A stretch of DNA of 64,000 nucleotides from Paramecium pentaurelia (lineage: Eukaryota; Ciliophora; Oligohymenophorea; Peniculida; Parameciidae), in contig CAJJDO010000114.1 of the NCBI GenBank assembly GCA_905183005.1, positions 150,560 to 214,559 on the forward strand, written 5' to 3'. The position numbers were made by a program, and so were the translations under genes. Each line of letters begins with the position of its first letter. Position 1 is the first letter of the stretch. The notes under the pieces were generated by a model, which did no database searches, was not told the DNA's origin, and saw nothing but the letters and a program-made list of their open reading frames with translations. This document shows, in pieces, positions 1-12,269 of this stretch.

Positions 1-76
1 CAAAGAGAAGATCTATGATATATGTATGTTATGTATGTATATTGTATGTATAATTTTTAATAATTCCTGATCTTTT

Positions 77-1528
77 TCAGTAATCATCTCCTTTGGATAA
101 GATTTCGATGCAACTAGGCTTCAAAAACAAGGTATGTTCATATTGAGCAACATATGAACCTCTAATATCACAAAGTGGTGGCAAACTAAATAAGATAGAT
201 ATATATAAAATACGCATTGATGATTCCAAGATCGCACAAATTTTTAAGGGCTAAAAGATAATTAGATTGCTTATCACGTTCTAAATATCTTTTACAGAAG
301 GCAATAGTGTCGTATTTTTGATTTATATGATTCAATAATGATTTTGCTTTTGGATTTTTTATAATTGGTTGTTTAGCATAGAAATCTTTCATATAATGAG
401 AACATTCTAAATCATCATAAACAACTCCTTTTCCAGTTGATGCAAATGTTTCAATAGCATAAAGTTCACCTTCCTTCATTAAAGTATTATCATTATTTTT
501 AACATTAGGTACACTTTTACCTCCATGTATTTTATATTAACAAATTTAATGTCCACATAAGTTTTTGATAGATTTAACTTTATAAATTTTACCATCTAAT
601 TCAATTTCATAGCTTTCCATAACTTCTTGGATAGCTGCACCAACATCACCTAATCTTACATCAATACCTGCAGTTTTGATACCAGTATTTGTAGCATCTT
701 TTGAAGCTTCTAAAAGTTTATCATAACGAGGATTGAAAGCTACAGTAAAGGCAGAATCAATAATCCATCCATCAACTTAAGTACCAAAATCTAATTTACA
801 AACATCATTATAATCTAAAACAGTATTGTCTCCTGGATTTGGTGTCCAATGTGCAGCACAAAAATTCAAAGAACATCCTGTTGGAAATGCAATACCTGCT
901 TCTAATCCATTAGCTTCAATAAGATATCTATTCATATCTTCCAATTATTCACATATATCAATTAATCTTAGAATATTTAATTAATAATTTACTTCATTCC
1001 TGGTTTTAATAATTTTTATTGTGTATATTATCTTACTTGTTTATGACATTCAGCAGCTTTACGTAAAGCTTTTAATTATTTCTCATGAATTTGATCTTTC
1101 TCTCTCATTTCATCTGAACTTATTCTTGTTGATTTCTCTCCCAAATATGGAATCTCATGTGAAATTGGGAAATTTTAATCTTTAAATTACTAAGAAATTG
1201 GTATAGTTGGTGGTTATGTTTATAATTTGAATTCCTTTTCTTACCAATTATTTAAATTTCTAAGATGGGTATTATCAACAAATGAGGAATATATTAAAGG
1301 TTAATCAATATTATAAGCAGGTCCTTTTTATTATTTGATCTATAATTATTCTTTTTCTTTCTATTCTTAGATCTCTTACAATTTCTGATTTTCTTGATTC
1401 TTAAGTATCATTTAGTTTAAAAATTCATCATCAGAATCATTATTTTGAATCTTCTAATGCAATTTTTATTTCTGTTTCTATTTCTGTAATTTCTAAGTAT
1501 ATGTTTTAGGTTTTGAATCTTCTACCAT
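77..1528 (-). CDS. METAP2: Methionine aminopeptidase 2
   Basis: Removes the initiator methionine from nascent cytosolic proteins; a dinuclear-metal M24 peptidase. After a Lys/Gln-rich N-terminal tail of about 90 residues, the catalytic domain is clear: GIAFPTGCSLNFCAAHW, LDFGTQVDGWIIDSAF (two metal Asp), CGHQI (His), ETFASTGKGVV (Glu) and QYEHTLFLKPSC (last Glu) are all present, ending in GDDY as in animal MetAP2. Two introns are evident: 28 nt at 186-213, just before the last exon, and 26 nt near 970-995 after KPGM. Subtracting them gives exactly 466 codons, about the usual MetAP2 size. The start is the ATG at 1526-1528 (MVEDSKPK). It lies 38 bp downstream of the pyrophosphatase stop on the same strand. 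All metal ligands look intact, so an active enzyme is expected. Confidence 0.95.
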
Positions 1529-1566
1529 AAATTAAATAATGTTTTTGATATTTATATTTGATAAAT

Positions 1567-3960
1567 CATATACGATCATCCTTAATACAACCATCCAGTT
1601 CTACAAAATGCTCCAGCTAATACCAAAGAAAGGATGGCCATCAACTTAATCAAAATATTCAATGATGGTCCTGATGTATCTTTAAGAGGATCTCCAACAG
1701 TATCACCTAAAAATAATTATTTATTTTACCTATAACAGCTGCTTTATGTTCATCTGAACCTTTCTTCTTAACTTCTCCTGCTTCATTTCTATAAAAACCA
1801 GCTTCAATGTATTTCTTAGCATTATCCCAAGCACCACCTGTGTTTGAAGCAGATATAGCCATTTGTACTCCACTTACCAATGCTCCTGGTAATAAACCAG
1901 CAACTGCTTATGGTCCAAAGAACAATCCAACTGCAGTAGGTGTCACTATAACCTAAATTCAAATAAATCAAATAATTTACAAGTAATCCAGGAGGAATCA
2001 TCTCTTTTAATGATGCCTTAGTTGAAATAGCAATACAAGCTCTAAAATCAGGTTCCTCTGTTCCTGCATATATACCAGGGTGTTCATGTAATTATCTACG
2101 AACTTCTTCAACCATTTATAAAGCAGCTTTTCCAACTGATTTCATTGTAAAAGCAGAAAATGCATATGGTAACATAGCACCAATTAATAACATAGCAAAT
2201 ATTATAGGATCATCAATTTTAGCACCTTCAGAGAATGGGAATTCATCACCTACTTTGTAAGTCTATATTCTTGTTAAATATCCACCATAAAGTGATAATG
2301 ATACTAAGGCTGCTGATCCAATAGCAAATCCTTTACCAATAGCTGCAGTTGTATTACCAGCTGCATCTAAAGCATCAGTAGATTCTCTAACATTTGCTCC
2401 CAATTCACTCATTTCAGCAATACCACCTGCATTGTCAGATATTGGTCCATATGCATCTATAGCTAATCCAATAGTCAAATTGGATAACATTCCCAAAGCA
2501 GCTAAGGCAACTCCATAAAATGAAAGCATTTTCATTGATAATAATGCAGTTACTGCAATAGCTATAATTGGAACTATTGTTGAGAGATATCCCAAAGCCA
2601 ATCCATAAATAATATTGGTTGCTGCTCCTGTACCACAAGATTTGGCTACTTCTCTTACTGGATTATAAGAATGTGAAGTCATGTATTCAGTAAAATAACC
2701 AATTAACAATCCTGACCATAATCCTAATAAAGAACAAAGGAATGCATGATATGGTTTTAGACCTGATAATTAGACTGAACCATCAGCAGCAATCATAATA
2801 AAATCAGGTGGTAAAGCCCAATATGAAATACCAATAATAATTGGAGATAAAGCAAGAGTTGAAAGTAACAATTAAAATTTCAATGTAGATTCAATTTTGT
2901 TAATATGATTTACTTTTGAAATGTAAACAGCATAAGCAGATACTAATATACATATTCCAATTCCAAATGCTGAAACCATTAAAGGATACATCAATTATCC
3001 AATTTCTATTGTATTACCTGTATCAGATTAAACTCTTAATTGAGTTGATGACACAACTAAAGCAGCACAAGTAGATTCAGCAAATGATCCAAATAAATCA
3101 GCTCCCATTCCTGCAATATCACCAACATTATCACCAACATTATCAGCAATTGTGGCTGGATTCTATAAATAGTAATTATAAATATATTACTTTGGGACTA
3201 TCTTCAGGTAAATTCTTCTCTACTTTTCCTACTAAATCAGCTCCAACATCTGCAGCTTTAGTGTATATTCCACCACCTACTCTACCAAATAAGGCAAATG
3301 TAGATCCACCTAATCCATAAGCAGCAACATAATCAAACATTCTCACCAAATCTTCATAATTGTTTTCATCACTTTTTACAATAACAGCATTGTATATAAT
3401 TATGATAAGTGAGAGAATTGCTAGTGATATAGAAACCAATAAGAATCCCATTACACATCCTCCTCTATAGGCCATCTTGTAATTTTTAAATTCATAATTA
3501 CTTAAAACGCATTCGCTAATGATGTGATTGCTGAAAAAGCTGTTCTAAAGTTTGCAGCTGTTGCAATTGCCATACCTAAATAACCACAAAGCATTGATGT
3601 TCCTGCTCCTAAAATAAAGGCCAATGATGACCATGGTGAAATGAACTAAGATTATTTTTAATATACTTACAATCAATAATGCAGCCATTATTGCTAAAAA
3701 TACTGAGCAATCTGTATATTCTTCTCTTAAAAATGCTTAAGCACCCTATCATAAACTTATTTTCTTACATCTTATATGTGTTCTCCTATCTCTAACAAGG
3801 TCTCAATCTTTTCTTATTCAGCTCCTTATAGTAATTCAGTTAATCCTTCATGTTTATGATGTATTTCCACTTTGTGCACTGCCATCCAATTAAATATGGC
3901 CCAAACTATACCGCAAGCACAGGCTATGAATATAAATACAAGTGCTGTAGCAAATTCCAT
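1567..3960 (-). CDS. Membrane-bound H+-translocating pyrophosphatase, K+-dependent type I
   Basis: Couples pyrophosphate hydrolysis to proton pumping across acidic compartment membranes (acidocalcisome or vacuole in protists). The substrate loop DVGADLVGKVEKNLPEDSP, the DNAGGIAEM segment and the C-terminal GSDEHKAAVIGDTVGDPLKD block are all visible, with hydrophobic segments throughout. The determinant loop reads GNTTAAIGKG. Ala at that position (rather than Lys) is the known signature of K+-dependent type I enzymes, so K+ dependence is inferred. Six introns of 23-28 nt can be placed (near 1710, 1960, 3170, 3485, 3650 and 3755). Removing them leaves exactly 747 codons, close to the family's roughly 760. 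The start ATG at 3958-3960 begins MEFATALVFIF, a first membrane helix. No defects seen. Confidence 0.95.
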
Positions 3961-4491
3961 CTGATTTAAAATTAATATTAAATCTTAAAAATTTCTTCAC
4001 TAAAATTCTTTGATCATCTAAACAATTGTAATATATTTATGTGTATTGTTAATATATATAAACATTAACAATAAATTATATTCAAGAGAGAATTACTACT
4101 TTCAACTCTTATTAGTCTTAATCTAATCTATTTAATTCTAACAATTAAAAATTGAATAAAAGAAAACTAAGAAATAAATCTACTTAAGCTTCCTTAAACT
4201 ATTCTCTAAAAAGAATGTTTAATAACAATTTATTATCTTTGAATAAATTCATCAAAAACAGAATGATATTTATTTCATTATTATTATCATAATATTTATC
4301 AATCAATAACTAAAAAATATTAAAAAAATAATATTAAAAATAAATTAATATGATTATAATTAATATATAAAATAAATAAAGGTGTAAAATTTTATAACAT
4401 AAAAAGACAAATCATATTTTGATTATGTATTAAAAGGTTTATTCTTAATTTATAATATAAAAATAACTGAATAAATATTCTATATGATTAC
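3961..4491. other. Long divergent intergenic region
   Basis: About 530 bp of very AT-rich DNA between two divergent starts (pyrophosphatase on the minus strand, PAS membrane protein on the plus strand). It is unusually long for this window, where gaps are mostly under 250 bp. I see no ORF with protein-like sequence, no tRNA-like cloverleaf and no repeat array. It presumably holds both promoters. Confidence 0.5.
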
Positions 4492-7400
4492 ATGAATAAC
4501 AATGTATTCATTAAATTAATGAATTCTATAATAATAAAAAATAAACTAAGCAACTTATATGAGATCATTCGAGAATCAAAATCTAAGAATTATTTCAATC
4601 CATCATTTATTTGGATTTTATATATTGGAATGAGATTGAGTTATATTCTAAGAGTAGATCAATTCAATCAATAGGAATATTAAGTATTTAAAATTTTATT
4701 ACTTTTTAGGACAAATAATTAATGCTTATAAAAAACTTAATCAATTGGTTTCATTTATTGAAACCAATCTAATCTATAGAAATGGATTCATTTAAATCTC
4801 TTATTGTAATATTAATTTCTATAGTTCATTGGCTATCTTCTTTGATCACATTATTTAATAATAATTAGATGAGATTTTTTAATTATTTTCAAAACTAATA
4901 TTTCACTTATTTGCAAATATTGTATCTGTATCCATCATTTATACATATTCATTAATTATAATACTAAAATGGGAATTAAATCATCATTATAATATGCATA
5001 ATACCAATTATTTTTAATTATTCCATATTTACATACATTCAAAGGAATTACTTATTACCTAGCAATAATCCTTTTACTAAAAGATACCGTCCATATAATT
5101 ACCTTGTAAATTTATCAGAAATAATCCTTTTATTATTATTTCCTTATATTGATGAAATGTTTTAATCAATAATTCTACTGATATAATTCTTAATTCAAAT
5201 AATTGATGCAATTTTAAATTAACCTTACTCTTAATCAATGAATCTGAATTATTGTATAGGTTCATCAATATTATTTTATTGTTCCATGCTTAAATGTTTA
5301 AGTATTTATTGGACATAAATAGAGTTTTTATATTTTTGTTTAATTTTCATTCCATTGTTAACTTACATAACTAAGAAAGTTTTGGAATTAATATATGAAC
5401 AAAACTTAAAACTTTCATAATTAAATAAATCGATAATTATTTAGATGATAGATGAATATTACTAAAAAAATAACAACGTTATTCGTATTAAAATAATATC
5501 AACTATACTTCTTAGATATTTAGTATTGAGTAATCTAAGAATGATATCAGATAAATAGTTTAATGATTACATTTTAATTTTGTTTAATTTTTAATCTTTA
5601 TCAGTACAAGAGAAATTCTTAGATGAAGATCTAAATGCATATAAGATTTTATATCTTTATTATACTTTAGATAAATAGAACTTAGCTTACATATAAATTA
5701 AATAGTTTTAGATATATAAGAAATGTCAAAGTCTTTATTTTAGTATACTACAAGATTTTGTCTTATAAAATATGTATAAAAAAATTGATAATAAATAATA
5801 ACAGAATTAAGGAAGATTAGAATTATAATAAATCAAATAAAGTCAAATTTTACAAGAAAGATGTGAGCCAATGATTATGTAGATTTTGGAATTAAAAATA
5901 AAATATTGGGATTAATTATTAAATGGTTATGAAAATATTGAATAATTAAGTAATGTATCCATGCATTTAAGTTAAAAAGTAATTAACTTGAAGGATATTG
6001 TTTTTATGGAATTAAATTTAGAAATATTTACTCTTTAAAAAGAATTGTTTAAACTTAATTTATTAGATTTACGTTTACTCTCTTAAATATTTGCAACAGT
6101 TTTAAATGATTATTATACAACACTTTAAATTGAAAAAAGAATAGAAGAAATTCTTAATTTTGAGAGATATGTTTTATCTAGAAATATCCAAAATTTAGGT
6201 TTATTAAATGATGATGTCATTATTATACCTGTAAGTATGATTAAATATCAAGGGATGATATTGGGCAAAAGTAAATAAAAATTATATAACTTTTTTTAAT
6301 TTCCAAATGATGATTCTAATGAATAAATATCTCATATTAATTAAATATTACCATAATATTTGTAGAAAAAGCATGAACAATTTTTGAAGATGTTTCTATA
6401 AACTGGGGAATCATCATTATTTATTATTAGTTAGGATGTATATCCAATTTATTATTCAGGATTCTTGTTTAGTGGTACTTTATAATTGATATCCTCTTAT
6501 GATTAAATGGAGGATTATGTCTTATCAGCTGTATTAAAGAAAAACATAGATAATGATGATTTAATACTATTTGATGAATCTGGCAAAATCTTAGGTATTG
6601 CAGAATCAATTTATTAATTATTATTATTTAATTCTTAAACATAAGATAGGAATTAATTTGATAACAACATATTAGATTCTTATATATATTTTTGGTTTAA
6701 GGATCTTTTACTTTTGATTAATGAATATTAGGATCAATTTAAAAGTTAATAAACATAATTATAAAATATTTAAACAACCATAATCTAACCAATAAATGAT
6801 TTATAATCATTTATAAAAGATCATGAAAACTTTAGAAAATTACATTTTCTAACTTAGACACACTCTATAAAAACAGAACAGGATCCATAAACAGATTAAA
6901 ATCAATAAATTAAAATAACTTGTTTTGAATCAAATTACATTAATTAAATAAATTAATTTATAAATGATTAATTGCTTAAATTATATCAGAATCCTATTTA
7001 TTTCTAAGTGACATTTACTTTGAATTTTATTTAAATGTAGGGTTGTCATTAATTATTTCGTTTAACCATAAATGAATATTTTTAAAAAGAAAAAAAATAT
7101 GTTGGAACATAAAGTTTATATACTTCTTTTATAAATATAAAATCTTAATTAGGTATGATAAGTGACTATTAAATATAAACTGAAGAAGATCTTGATGAAT
7201 TAAATTAAGGATTGTTGATTAATTAACCCATAATTAATAAGTTATTCATCAAAGATACAGATGAAATACAGAATATAAGAGATATTAGTTAAAAAGAAGA
7301 TTTGAATATTTAGAATATAATTGAGAGAGATCAAAAAGAAAGTAATTTAATTTCTCCAAGATTAAACAGAGATATATTAATATAAAAAGATTTAATTGAT

Positions 7401-9555
7401 GAAGACTCTGAATACATAAGAGGAAATGAATCTAATGAAATAAAAAGTAGTTCTAAAAAAGATATTTAGGAGAATATTTAATAGGTCATTTAAAAAGAAG
7501 AATTTGTTCATGAAAAACAATCTAAATCTAGTAATACTTCAAATAAAACATAAAATTCCATATATAATTTAATAAAGAAATTATAATACACATAATAATA
7601 TTAAACTTCCATAATAAATACTATATTGATAACAATTATATTTACAATATTTTTAATAATACTAATCAGTGTTGAATTATCAATAATTAGAGAGAACACA
7701 AATAAGTTAGAATATAGTATACCATTAGTCAGAATACCTTAAAGATTTAATAGATTATTTTGCACATTTATCACAATAGGTTAACTTTAATTGTAATCAA
7801 AATTAATAAACTAATCTTATGGTGATTATTATGATTATAGAATAAAAAATGAAAGTGCATTAAGACATGCTGAAATTCAAAATTTAATGACAGAACTTTT
7901 AAAGGAGTTTTCTATAATGGAGGAAGAGGAATAATTGCCTATAATGGAAATTCGAATAATTAATGAATACATATATTAACTACAAAATGTTAGTATGATA
8001 GAATTTGATACATTGGTTAATGCAAAAGTAGATTAATTAAATGAATTACTCTAAAAAATTGATGAAAATGATGAAATAATTAAAAGAGTTTAAATACTTT
8101 TATAATTTTTAGAAGGCAATTTAATTAATTAATTAGATCTAACAATAGCTATAGTTAATTAAATTGAAGAAAACTTTTTTAATTTAATATAATTAAATCA
8201 AGTCGAAGAGCTAATATTTTTAGTAATTATTCTGTTGATTGTTATTATAATGTTAATCTTATAATATAAATAATGGCTGTAACCATATAAATATATGTAA
8301 ACAATTTTGCTATTAATTGGTAACTTATCTGAAAAAGATATAGAATTTTCTGGAATTAGGATTTATTTCATATTATAAAAGCTAAATCACAATCATTCAA
8401 CTTGGAAAAACATTAATTACTTTCGCGATTTCTTTTGGTAATCTAAGATGTCAATAACACATTAAAGTTTAAAATTTTCATTTTAAATACAATCAAAAGA
8501 GAAGAACAAAGTAAAAATGTAATAATAATAAAGAGCAAAATAAACATCTCGTATTTAAGAAACATAATTTAATATTAAAAATATATAAATTATTTTATTT
8601 TTCTTATATGCATTGTTGTCTGGTTATGCCATATCTGCATTTATAATTTTGAAAACAAATATGGACAATAGTTAACCAGAACTTAATATTGCTATGAATT
8701 ATGTAAAATTTAAATAAGATCTTGATGGTATTATGATTATTAGCCAATTATTAAAAAGTTAATAGATTCTAATTGAAGAAACTATGGTAAGTGGAATTTT
8801 CAAAATGAATCCACAATTAAATAACAAAGAAAAGTATTTTCAAACATTATATACTGAATTATTAAAAGAGTTTGCACCTTTAATAAATGATATGGATGAA
8901 ATTTATTCAAAAATATATAATAATGTAATAGAATCTAGAAAAATGAGTGAATAAAATAAATAATTATTACTTAATCTATATGAAAAAGATCTCTGTGAAA
9001 TTATCCCTACTATCTTACCTTTTTGTACTTATGAATAAGAAAAATTCATTTATTTTCCGACCTTTCCAGTTGCCAGCCCAAATTTAAATAATAAATAAAT
9101 TTATTAACATGGAATTAATGGCATTTATTAACAGTAAAATATTAAAAATATTAATTAGGATAATATCAATATTTAATACTCATTATTCATTAGAAAAAAG
9201 TGGTATAGAGGATACTAATCACATTAATATTCATTAATTTCTTTAGAGTTCAGAATATATCTAAATTATTTTACCTTATTTTTTTGACTTAAGTTATGCA
9301 ATTTTAGAATTCTATTACATTATTATCTAAGCAGCTCAAGATATTTTAGAAAATGATTACTGGATGATACTATAATATTATATAATTGCAGGAATAGGCT
9401 GCATTAATATATTATATTTGGTAATAATATTAAGAGCAATCACTTTGTAAAAAAGAGTTCGTCTTATCAGATAAGCTCTAATTGTTATACCATATGAATC
9501 ATTATAAGATTAAACTATACTAAACTCTATAAAAAAAATTGATAGAAATATTTGA
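4492..9555 (+). CDS. Giant multi-pass membrane protein with PAS domain (paralogue of 46766-51707)
   Basis: Roughly 1,670 residues once TAA/TAG are read as Gln and introns removed; one intron (26 nt) follows EYQ near 4690 and at least one more is needed to keep frame. The N-terminal third is dominated by hydrophobic helices, including RNYLLP and KRYRPYN. A PAS-like segment lies near 6200-6480: LGKSKQKLYNFF followed by ILPQYLQKKHEQFLKMFLQT, the usual MPxx..Hxx(F/L)LxxYLxTG part of ciliate PAS domains. Then come charged low-complexity sequence (about 7140-7560) and more membrane segments (near 7620, 8210 and 8590). The last residues, RVRLIRQALIVIPYESLQD, match the end of the 46766-51707 gene. 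Function is unknown; a sensory or signalling membrane protein is an inference from the PAS domain only. Stop TGA at 9553-9555. Confidence 0.8.
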
Positions 9556-9829
9556 TTCAAATTAATAGTTTTTATATATCGTAATATTGTTTATAAGAAT
9601 ATTTGTATCTTTAAAGTTAATAAATAATTAGATTTTTAATAATGTATTTATAGATAATAAAATATCGAGAAAAATTTTAAAATTCATTAAATATATAATT
9701 ATATATATAAGTTTATATGTATGTCTAAAATAAATAAAAGTAAAGAATAAATTGATATTTTTTTATTATTTAAAAAATATAAAATAATTATTATAATAAA
9801 TGAGAAATATTCAAATATAAAAATGTTAA

Positions 9830-12202
9830 TCATTATTATTTTAGTTTTTCATCCATTTGTTTTAATACTTTAACATAGAGATCTAATTAATTTTGGCAAT
9901 TTTCAATTTCTAGTTGATATTATTCAATTTATTATTTTAACTTATCTCTTTCAACTTCAGATTTAAGTTTTGCTTCATGTTCTTGATTCAACTCTCTAAT
10001 TAAGTTTACTTTCTCTCGATTTAAGTCTGCTACTGTATCTTATAAAGAAGACACTTCTTCAGTAGAATTAAAAGTTTGATTTGCTTATGTTTGTAATAAT
10101 TTTTTCAATTCTTCATTTTCTCTTGTTAATTATTAAATCTAAATATAACAATTCTTTTTGATTTATTCAACTTAATTTTGAAATTACTCCTTTGTTATAC
10201 TATCCTATTGTTTCTAGATTTATTTTTATTAAAATTCCTCAACAACTTTTATTAAACTTTAAATTCTTGATTCTAAACCTGTTTTTACTTTACTTTATTA
10301 TGCAAGTTGATCATTAAGTTTATTAATAACATTCTATAATAATTATGGATAATTAATTACTTTAAGTTCTAATATTTATTCATTTAAAGAAATAGCTTCT
10401 TTAGTTAATTCTGTATTTTGTTTTTTTAATCTAATTAATTCATTATTATTATTTTCTTTATTAACTGATTAACTTTTTTTTGTTGTTGATTATTTTAGTG
10501 CTTATTATCTATCCATTTCAATTTATTAAGTTTATTTATGATTAATCTAAACTTATAGCAGTTCTATATGTACTTCATGTTCCTCAATTTTATTTTCTTA
10601 AGCTTTAATCTAAAAGAATATTAATAATGATACTTATTTTTATTACTATTCATTTTCCATAAGCAATTATTTATTAAACATTTCAGTTTTTTATAATTTT
10701 TCTGTTTGAATTTAACATTAATCTCTTAAATCCTTAATTATTTAGTAAGATTCTTCTAATTTTTATGTTATCATAAACTTCTCTTTACTAATAACTTCAT
10801 AATTATAAGAATGTTTTCTTTCAGATTCTTGAAGTATTCTTAAATTATGTTTGAGTTCATTGATTTCTTTGATATTTAATTGAATTTGAACTTATTATTC
10901 TTCAAATGTTTAATTTTGAATTTTATACTATAATTTTAATGTAGATATATACTTTATTAAGTAATTCATCATATTAACAATGCAATTCTTTATATGATCT
11001 ATCTAATTTAATATATTTATCTCTATTTCCTTCATGATCATTTTGAGCATTTTTTTAGATTTATTCAAATTATTCATAAATTACTTCTTTTTCTTTAAGA
11101 ACTTAATCTTATTGAAATTATAACTTTTTGATTTACTATTTAAGTTCATTATTTTATTTTAATTAACTATCATTAGCTTATTCTAATTCATCAATTTATT
11201 CTATCATATATTTCATCTAATTTATAATATTTATATAATACTTTTTTAATAGATGATTCTTAATCTTGAGATAGTTGAATTAATTGATTTTCAAGATTTG
11301 AATTATTATTTTATAATCTTGAATTATTTTAAATAGTAATTTCTAAATCTTTATGATATTTATCTCTTTCTTATTCTAATTTCAATGAAAGTGATTAATA
11401 ATCTTCAATTTAATCAATTAATTATTAATTCTAATTTTATAAAATAAATATATTACTTATTTTTATAAAATTTAATTTTGATTATTTAAATCATTAACTT
11501 GATTAGTTAAATCTTTAGTATTTTCAGCAGTACTTTAGAAACAAGATTTAAATTGAATAAGCTTTTCATCAAATTAAGTTGTCATTTCATCTTTTTCTTT
11601 TTATATTGCATCTAAATTGTATAGTAATTTAATTTATATTTATTTAAGTTCATTAGTTTATTTTAATAAGATGTCTGTTTATTTTTCATAATCTTCATTG
11701 GAACTTACCAATAATTTAATTTACTTTTAATATTATTCAATTTATATTGTATTAGTAATTTAAGTTTCTTCTAATTATTGATTTCTTTCTTATAATAAAT
11801 TAATTTCTTCTTATTATTGCTAATTTATTTTTTACATTCTTTCAAAAGATTCAATTATTTTAGACAATTCTTATTCCATCTTGTATCTAATTTCTGATTA
11901 CTATTAGATTTATAGTAACAATTCTTAATTTTCAGATTGGATTTATTTTATTTGTTGTGTTTGATGAGAAATTGTATTTTAATATTGATTTTCTGTTTAA
12001 TCAACTTAAATAATTCTATCTTTTATTTCTTCCAATTAATTATCTTTTTAATTTAAGAGATTGAGTAATCGTCTAATATATAGATAATAAATCACTTTAG
12101 ATTTATATTTAATTCATCATTTTCATTTTATAGTTGCTCATTCAAATCAATTTATTTAGTTAACAAATTACTTAGAATCTCTTTTGACCTATCTACTTCC
12201 AT
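9830..12202 (-). CDS. Long coiled-coil protein, function unknown
   Basis: The frame stays open for about 780 residues under the ciliate code. It is rich in Gln, Leu, Glu, Asn, Ile and Lys with continuous heptad character from the N-terminus (MEVDRSKEILSNLLTKQ) to the last residues (MDEKLKQQQ). No globular domain or catalytic motif is recognised. A probable 25-nt intron (gtattat...aattag) lies near 11210-11235; at least one more is required for frame. Start ATG at 12200-12202, stop at 9830-9832. It is divergently arranged with the pseudokinase gene with only 67 bp between the two starts, so the two may share a promoter region. It could be a cytoskeletal, basal-body or Golgi tether protein; sequence alone does not decide. 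Confidence 0.75.
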
Positions 12203-12269
12203 AATTTGAATTTTAAATATATATATATATAGTAATTGAATATAATTATTTAACGTAATAAAAATCAAA

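Noticed and set aside
7140..7560. Many in-frame TAA/TAG 'stops' throughout all genes suggesting pseudogenes
   Set aside because: The protein similarity continues through them; they are glutamine codons in this nuclear code, with TGA as the only stop.
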